Source of the DNA: Geobacter sp. UBA5608 | Lineage (GTDB): Bacteria; Desulfobacterota; Desulfuromonadia; Geobacterales; Pseudopelobacteraceae | Length of the DNA stretch: 11,732 nucleotides | Direction of reading: 5' to 3' | NCBI GenBank assembly: GCA_002424705.1 | Contig: DIKW01000072.1 | Span: forward strand, 13,504-25,235 | Made by a program: the position numbers and the translations under genes | Shown: positions 8,398-11,732 of the stretch, piece after piece | Position numbering within the stretch: the first letter of the stretch is position 1 | How the letters are laid out: every line of letters begins with the position of its first letter | The notes under the pieces: model-generated | Database searches by the model: none | What the model saw: the letters and a program-made list of their open reading frames with translations, nothing else | What the model was told of the DNA's origin: nothing

Positions 8398-9000
8398 TCA
8401 TTGCTGTTCCGGTTGCTGTTCCGTGGCCCTGCCCGTGGACACCACGACCTTGGCCGCCCGCAGCAGCCGGTCCTTGAACATGTATCCTTTCTGGTACTCC
8501 TGCAGGATCATGTTTTCGGCAACATCGTCGCTGGCCTCCATGGCCAGGGCCTCGTGAAAATTCGGGTCGAAGGGCTGCCCCACCCCGTCCAGGGGTGTGA
8601 GCCCTATTTTTTCCAGGGTATTGAGCAAGCCCTTGCAGGTCATCTCCACCCCTGCCAGCAGGGTGGAGGAGTCCGCGCCCTGCCCCTGCTCGATGGCGCG
8701 CTCCAGGTTGTCGATGGAGGGGAGCAGTTCCCGCAGGATACTCTCTTCCGCATACTTCAGAGAGGTCTCCCGCTCACGCTGCATTCTTTTTTTAAAATTT
8801 TCCTGCTCCGCGGCCATGCGCAGGATACGATCCTCCAGCTCGCAGATTTTCCTGCGAGCCCCCTCCAGTTCCTTTGCCATTTCTTCCGCTCCGCTCAGGC
8901 TTTCTCCCGTGGGCGGCATTTCACCCCCCCCGGTTTCCTTCTCTTCTGCGGAAGCGGATTGCGCAAAGCCCTCTTCCTTTTTTTCTTCCTGTTCAGACAC
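8398..9000 (-). CDS. grpE: Nucleotide exchange factor GrpE
   Basis: GrpE releases ADP from DnaK and so resets the chaperone cycle. The 200-residue protein has a disordered, acidic N-terminus (1-35), a long coiled-coil helix for dimerisation (about 38-85) with the family segment AEQENFKKRMQRE, and the LLPSIDNLERAI helix (92-104). The C-terminal beta domain contains the signature FDPNFHEAL (144-152), and GYMFKDRLLRAAKVVVS (172-188) ends the conserved core. The length is normal. The start is GTG at 9000, with AAAGGAG 6 nt upstream. It is first in the operon, with a promoter about 110 bp upstream. In many relatives hrcA precedes grpE; here a divergent unrelated gene lies upstream instead. Confidence 0.96.
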   Translation of the reverse strand: MSEQEEKKEEGFAQSASAEEKETGGGEMPPTGESLSGAEEMAKELEGARRKICELEDRILRMAAEQENFKKRMQRERETSLKYAEESILRELLPSIDNLERAIEQGQGADSSTLLAGVEMTCKGLLNTLEKIGLTPLDGVGQPFDPNFHEALAMEASDDVAENMILQEYQKGYMFKDRLLRAAKVVVSTGRATEQQPEQQ

Positions 9001-9110
9001 CCTTCTCTCCTTTCAGTGCGGTCCCGTTCCCTCCGGGCCGCCTGCGGAATGCATCTGTATCCATCTGCAATGATTTGATTTTTTTGTGGAAAATCCCAAA
9101 GATGTGACCT

Positions 9111-9139
9111 ACAATAAGTATGCTCTTTTTCATTGTCAA
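9111..9139 (-). promoter_or_regulatory. Probable sigma70-type promoter of grpE-dnaK-dnaJ
   Basis: On the minus strand a perfect -35 TTGACA (9139-9134) is followed after exactly 17 nt by TATTGT (9116-9111). Transcription should start near 9104, giving a leader of about 100 nt before the grpE GTG. CTTGAC overlaps the sigma32 -35 pattern, but the CCCCAT-like -10 of heat-shock sigma factors is absent, so a housekeeping promoter fits better. Confidence 0.65.
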
Positions 9140-9215
9140 GGCAACGGGAACGATCAGGAGGCTGAAGTTGGAGAAAGTCCGGCCTGCCCCTGCGGCTTCG
9201 TGGGCGAAAAAAAGT

Positions 9216-9245
9216 TTGAGTCCCCCCCGGGCGGACCGATAGGAT
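9216..9245 (+). promoter_or_regulatory. Weak candidate promoter for the carbonic-anhydrase-like gene
   Basis: TTGAGT (9216-9221) is followed after 18 nt by TAGGAT (9240-9245). Each matches the sigma70 consensus at 4 of 6 positions. The spacer is unusually GC-rich (a run of C). Transcription would start near 9252, about 64 nt before the ATG at 9316. Position and strand fit, but the sequence match alone is modest. Confidence 0.35.
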
Positions 9246-9315
9246 AAAAAACCACCATGGGGAGACCTCCTGCGCCGGCCGTGTCCGCGCAGCCAAACCA
9301 ATACGGGATACCGAC

Positions 9316-10119
9316 ATGCGCCTGAAAAAATCCCTGTTTTTCCTGTTACTGTTTCTGGGGGTTGCAATAACCGCAGGAGCGCAGATGCGGCCGGTGGCAA
9401 AGATCAGGGCCGGGCTCCCTCCCTTTTCCGTGGCCGAGACCCTTGCCCGCCACAACGATCAGATACTGAAGGCAGCCGGGACTGCCGCCGGAAGCCTGAA
9501 GCCGGCGGCCACCCCGCACATGACCTGGCTGGCCGACTGCGACGCCCGGGTGCAGGCGACCCTTTTTTATCCGGATCCCGTGGACAGGATCCATGCCGTG
9601 CGCAACATGGGCAATCAACTCACCCTTTCCATCGGGGCGGTGGATTACGGGGTCAACGAACTCCATGCCCCTGTCCTGCTGATCACCGGCAACACGGACA
9701 ATGCCGCTATCCGCCTCTTCAGGAAAGGATACAGGCACCTCGGCCTGGAAATGCGCCGAACCCTGGACCATCTGCACCTGCCCCTCAAGGGCCTGGCGAC
9801 GGAAACCGCCGAAGGCAGCGGCGCCGAAGAGCAGGGCGATGTCCTGCTGGTGGAAAAAAACATCGACTATCAGGTGACGGAAGCAGGCAAACGCTACAGG
9901 GAGAGGATACAAAGCGGCAGGCTGGTGGTGATCGGGGCAGTGCTCGATCTCGACAACCAGTATGGTTTCGGGAAAAACCGCCTGGTCATCATCAACATCA
10001 ACGGCGAAAGCGACCCGGGAAAACTGCGGGCCATGCCCCATCTCACCAGGCTGGACAAGGAGCTGCTGAAAATGGTGGGCCGCCCCGGCCGCCCGAAGCC
10101 GGCGGCCGGAAAAAAATGA
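9316..10119 (+). CDS. Exported beta-carbonic-anhydrase-like protein lacking the usual zinc ligands
   Basis: The 267-residue protein begins with a clear signal peptide (MRLKKSLFF..., hydrophobic 7-19, cleavage likely after AGA at 22), so the mature protein is periplasmic or secreted. Residues 67-135 and 204-215 follow the order of beta-carbonic anhydrase motifs: WLADCDARV (71-79) for the ACSDSRV block, HAVRNMGN (93-100) for FVVRNAGN, SIGAVDYGVNEL (105-116) for SLEYAVxxL, ITGNTDNAA (123-131) for xxGHxDCGA, and VIGAVLDL (205-212) for VxGxxYD. Aligned this way, the three zinc-binding positions Cys, His, Cys read D74, N126 and N129, while the catalytic-type Asp-Arg pair (D76, R78) is kept. The next residue, C75, is a cysteine and could shift the alignment by one. 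The protein is therefore probably not a standard zinc carbonic anhydrase and may be a pseudoenzyme or have another role. The start has only a weak Shine-Dalgarno site (CGGGATA). It is divergent from grpE and convergent with the aminotransferase. Confidence 0.8.
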   Translation: MRLKKSLFFLLLFLGVAITAGAQMRPVAKIRAGLPPFSVAETLARHNDQILKAAGTAAGSLKPAATPHMTWLADCDARVQATLFYPDPVDRIHAVRNMGNQLTLSIGAVDYGVNELHAPVLLITGNTDNAAIRLFRKGYRHLGLEMRRTLDHLHLPLKGLATETAEGSGAEEQGDVLLVEKNIDYQVTEAGKRYRERIQSGRLVVIGAVLDLDNQYGFGKNRLVIININGESDPGKLRAMPHLTRLDKELLKMVGRPGRPKPAAGKK

Positions 10120-10209
10120 GGCCCATGCCGGAGCCGGGTTCCGGATGACGGACTTCCGCAGGGCTGTCCCCCGGATTCCGCTCCCGGTTCCTTCCCGGTC
10201 CTCAATCCA

Positions 10210-11514
10210 TCACGAATCCAGATACTGCCGGATGCCGTCGGCAATGATCCGAAAAATTTTATTGAACCGCTCTTCGTCCCGCTCGAGCAGGGTAATGCGG
10301 AACCCCTGCAGCTCGGTGGCAAAGGAAGAAAGCGGCACCACGCACACCCCGGTGGCCCCCAGCAGATAGTAGACAAAACGTTTGTCCGGGGCCACGTTGG
10401 GTCCGCTCACCAGGGACTCCACCTGGGCCCGCACCTCCGGGTTGTCGATGGACAGGGTCTGTCGATCGTTCAACCGCCCCTCCCGGAAAACAACGCTCAT
10501 GTAAAACGCGCCGTTGGTGCGATTCACCAGGATGCCGTCCACGTCGCGCAAGGCCTCGTAAGCGATATTGGACATTCTTTCATAACGGCTGATCCTTTCC
10601 TTCAGGTAGGGAACATACTGCGGGTGGCTGACCAGGGCCGGAATCGCCTTCTGCGGCAGGGTGGTGGAGCAGACCTCCACCATCTTGGCATTGAGAATGG
10701 AGGAGACATACTTGGCGAACATGGGATCGCGGTCCGCGTTGTACACCTCGATCCAGCCGCAGCGGGAGCCGGGCCAGGGCATTTCCTTGGAAATGCCGCG
10801 CATGGCGATGGCAGGCACATCACCGATCACGTCGGAAAGAGGCAGGGTCTTCTGGCCGTTGTAGATAATGTTGTGATAGACCTCGTCGCAGATCACGAAA
10901 AGATCGTACTTTTTGGCCAGGGCCACCATGCCGCGGAGGATGCGCTCCGGATAAACGGCGCCGGTTGGGTTGTCCGGGTTGATGATCAGGATGCCGGCAA
11001 CGGCCGGATTGTATTTGATGCGTTTTTCCAGGTCATCCAGGTCCGGATACCAGTAATTATTGGGGTCCAGGCGGTAGGTGACCGGACGGTCCCCGGCGTG
11101 GGCCGCTTCTGCCGAGGAATGGGTGGTATAGCTCGGAGAAGGCACCACCACTCGGGCCGTACGCCGCAAAAAACCGAAGACCTTGCTGATGGCGTCACCC
11201 AGGCCGTTGAAAAAGATGATGTCTTCGGGGCCGATCTGGGCTCCTCCCCGCTTGTTTGTCTCCGCGGCGATGAACTCCCTGGTTTCCAGGATCCCCCGGG
11301 TGGGACAATAGCCGTAGGTGGCGTCCTCCATGACCAGGTCGGCAACGACCTGCTTCATCCACAGGGGGATCTCCTCGCCCTTGGCTATGGGATCGCCGAT
11401 GTTCTCCCAGTACACCCTGGCCCCGAGCTTCTGCAGTTTTTCGCCCACATTGACGATGTTGCGGATCTCGTAGGTGAGTTCCCCAGCTCCGATATGCAGA
11501 ATATCCGTACGCAT
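10210..11514 (-). CDS. PLP-dependent aminotransferase, fold type I (aspartate aminotransferase superfamily)
   Basis: This 434-residue cytoplasmic enzyme should transfer an amino group between an amino acid and a 2-oxo acid using pyridoxal phosphate. Visible features are ENIGDP (37-42) at the N-terminal substrate loop, the NPDNPTG motif (179-185, with N182 contacting the cofactor), CDEVY (209-213) with D210 and Y213, and the PLP Schiff-base lysine K243 in ISKEMPWPGSRCGW (241-254). R251 lies 8 residues on, as expected, and R405 in GFRITLL probably binds the substrate carboxylate. All catalytic residues are intact. It is slightly longer than most 390-400-residue relatives because of a segment at about 345-385. 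Substrate cannot be decided from sequence alone. ATG 11514 was chosen because AAGGAG lies 9 nt upstream; a longer in-frame reading upstream has no such site and no homology-like character. It appears monocistronic in this window, with a leader of about 130 nt. Confidence 0.9.
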   Translation of the reverse strand: MRTDILHIGAGELTYEIRNIVNVGEKLQKLGARVYWENIGDPIAKGEEIPLWMKQVVADLVMEDATYGYCPTRGILETREFIAAETNKRGGAQIGPEDIIFFNGLGDAISKVFGFLRRTARVVVPSPSYTTHSSAEAAHAGDRPVTYRLDPNNYWYPDLDDLEKRIKYNPAVAGILIINPDNPTGAVYPERILRGMVALAKKYDLFVICDEVYHNIIYNGQKTLPLSDVIGDVPAIAMRGISKEMPWPGSRCGWIEVYNADRDPMFAKYVSSILNAKMVEVCSTTLPQKAIPALVSHPQYVPYLKERISRYERMSNIAYEALRDVDGILVNRTNGAFYMSVVFREGRLNDRQTLSIDNPEVRAQVESLVSGPNVAPDKRFVYYLLGATGVCVVPLSSFATELQGFRITLLERDEERFNKIFRIIADGIRQYLDS

Positions 11515-11562
11515 CTGCCCAATCTCCTTAACAAAAAACGTGGCCGCCGAATCATCCTCGCG

Positions 11563-11597
11563 CCGGCCGTATTCCGTCCGGCCGTTCCTCCGAGGAA
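11563..11597. repeat. Short repeats in the aminotransferase leader
   Basis: CCGGCCG occurs twice (11563-11569 and 11578-11584). Because CGGCCG is self-complementary, the two copies can also pair as a hairpin. Immediately next is TTCCTC-C-GAGGAA (11585-11597), an inverted repeat with a single central base. These lie between the predicted promoter and the start codon. They could be RNA structure or a regulator site, or chance in GC-rich DNA. Confidence 0.3.
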
Positions 11598-11649
11598 ACC
11601 ACCCCCGGCAAGGAAAAAATCCCCTGAACGCAAGGAACAAAAGGGTATT

Positions 11650-11678
11650 AATTAACACCCGCCACTGCCGGAAGTCAA
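11650..11678 (-). promoter_or_regulatory. Candidate promoter for the aminotransferase gene
   Basis: On the minus strand TTGACT (11678-11673; 5 of 6 consensus) is followed after 17 nt by TTAATT (11655-11650), inside an AT-rich patch. The -10 match is poor (3 of 6), so the exact element is uncertain. It would leave an untranslated leader of about 130 nt. Confidence 0.4.
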
Positions 11679-11690
11679 TACGTCCTTTAG

Positions 11691-11712
11691 CAGCCTGTTG
11701 AAAAACAGGCTG
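11691..11712. repeat. Inverted repeat with terminator-like stem at the right edge
   Basis: CAGCCTGTT (11691-11699) pairs perfectly with AACAGGCTG (11704-11712) around GAAA, giving a 9-bp stem. No T-run follows on either strand, so it is not a standard terminator. It lies just upstream of the aminotransferase promoter candidate. It may mark the end of a gene to the right of the window or be a copy of a dispersed repeat. Confidence 0.55.
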
Positions 11713-11732
11713 ATACGGCACAGGGATGTGGT

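Larger units (their letters stand above)
9001..9315. other. Divergent intergenic region between grpE and the carbonic-anhydrase-like gene
   Basis: No believable gene is present in these 315 bp. The region holds the grpE Shine-Dalgarno site (AAAGGAG, 9007-9013), an AT-rich minus-strand sigma70-type promoter (9111-9139) and a weaker plus-strand promoter candidate (9216-9245). The roughly 100-nt grpE leader is AT-rich (9071-9100), in contrast with the GC-rich surroundings. No CIRCE element (TTAGCACTC-N9-GAGTGCTAA) was seen on reading it. Confidence 0.6.

Noticed and set aside
8993..9133. A 46-codon minus-strand reading frame starting ATGAAAAAGAGC and ending over the grpE GTG
   Set aside because: It has no Shine-Dalgarno site, its ATG lies inside the spacer of the predicted grpE promoter, and its second half is Arg/Gly-rich with no family character.
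8895..9455. Minus-strand open frame across the grpE upstream region
   Set aside because: It overlaps the start of grpE in another frame and the plus-strand exported protein, is Arg-rich and shows no domain or ribosome-binding site.
10128..10144. CCGGA-GCCGGGT-TCCGG stem between the two convergent genes, as a terminator
   Set aside because: The stem has only 5 bp and no T-run follows on either strand. Such matches are common in GC-rich DNA.
10624..11655. Long plus-strand open frame opposite the aminotransferase
   Set aside because: It is antisense to a gene with all catalytic residues intact. The Gly/Val/His composition is typical of a shadow frame.
11515..11721. N-terminal extension of the aminotransferase up to 11721
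   Set aside because: The added 69 residues cover the promoter candidate and leader, do not resemble the family, and the strong Shine-Dalgarno site favours ATG 11514.

Overview
The window looks like ordinary chromosome from a GC-rich, metal-respiring deltaproteobacterium, most likely Geobacterales (Geobacter, Trichlorobacter or a relative). This is inferred from a nine-heme c-type cytochrome, a small anchored diheme cytochrome, the grpE-dnaK-dnaJ order and the general style of the proteins. No sequence search was run. There is no transposase, phage gene, CRISPR array or other mobile element.

Layout, left to right. Positions 1-381 (minus) hold the N-terminal part of a DoxX-type membrane protein cut by the window edge. 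Upstream of it on the same strand is a tRNA-Arg(CCG) with its own promoter and terminator. Divergent from the tRNA is a two-gene unit on the plus strand: coaE (last step of coenzyme A synthesis) overlapping by 4 nt with a THUMP-domain RNA methyltransferase of the RlmL type, closed by a terminator. Next on the plus strand is a 628-residue exported multiheme cytochrome. It converges, across a long GC hairpin that may serve both strands, on two small minus-strand genes: a three-helix membrane protein and a membrane-anchored diheme cytochrome. These three genes may form a small electron-transfer module, but that rests only on proximity and heme content.

Positions 5223-9000 (minus) carry the heat-shock chaperone operon grpE-dnaK-dnaJ. 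A good sigma70-type promoter lies upstream of grpE. hrcA is not adjacent, and no CIRCE operator was seen. grpE and dnaJ use GTG starts while dnaK uses ATG. A 28-bp REP-like palindrome sits between dnaK and dnaJ. The two small membrane genes follow dnaJ on the same strand without an obvious terminator, so read-through is possible.

The right part holds an exported beta-carbonic-anhydrase-like protein on the plus strand. All three positions expected to bind zinc appear to be substituted, while the Asp-Arg pair is kept. Convergent with it is a fold-type I PLP aminotransferase (minus) with a leader of about 130 nt rich in repeats. The most unusual points are the apparent zinc-less carbonic anhydrase homologue and the CX8CH motif in the multiheme cytochrome. 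The rest is standard housekeeping.
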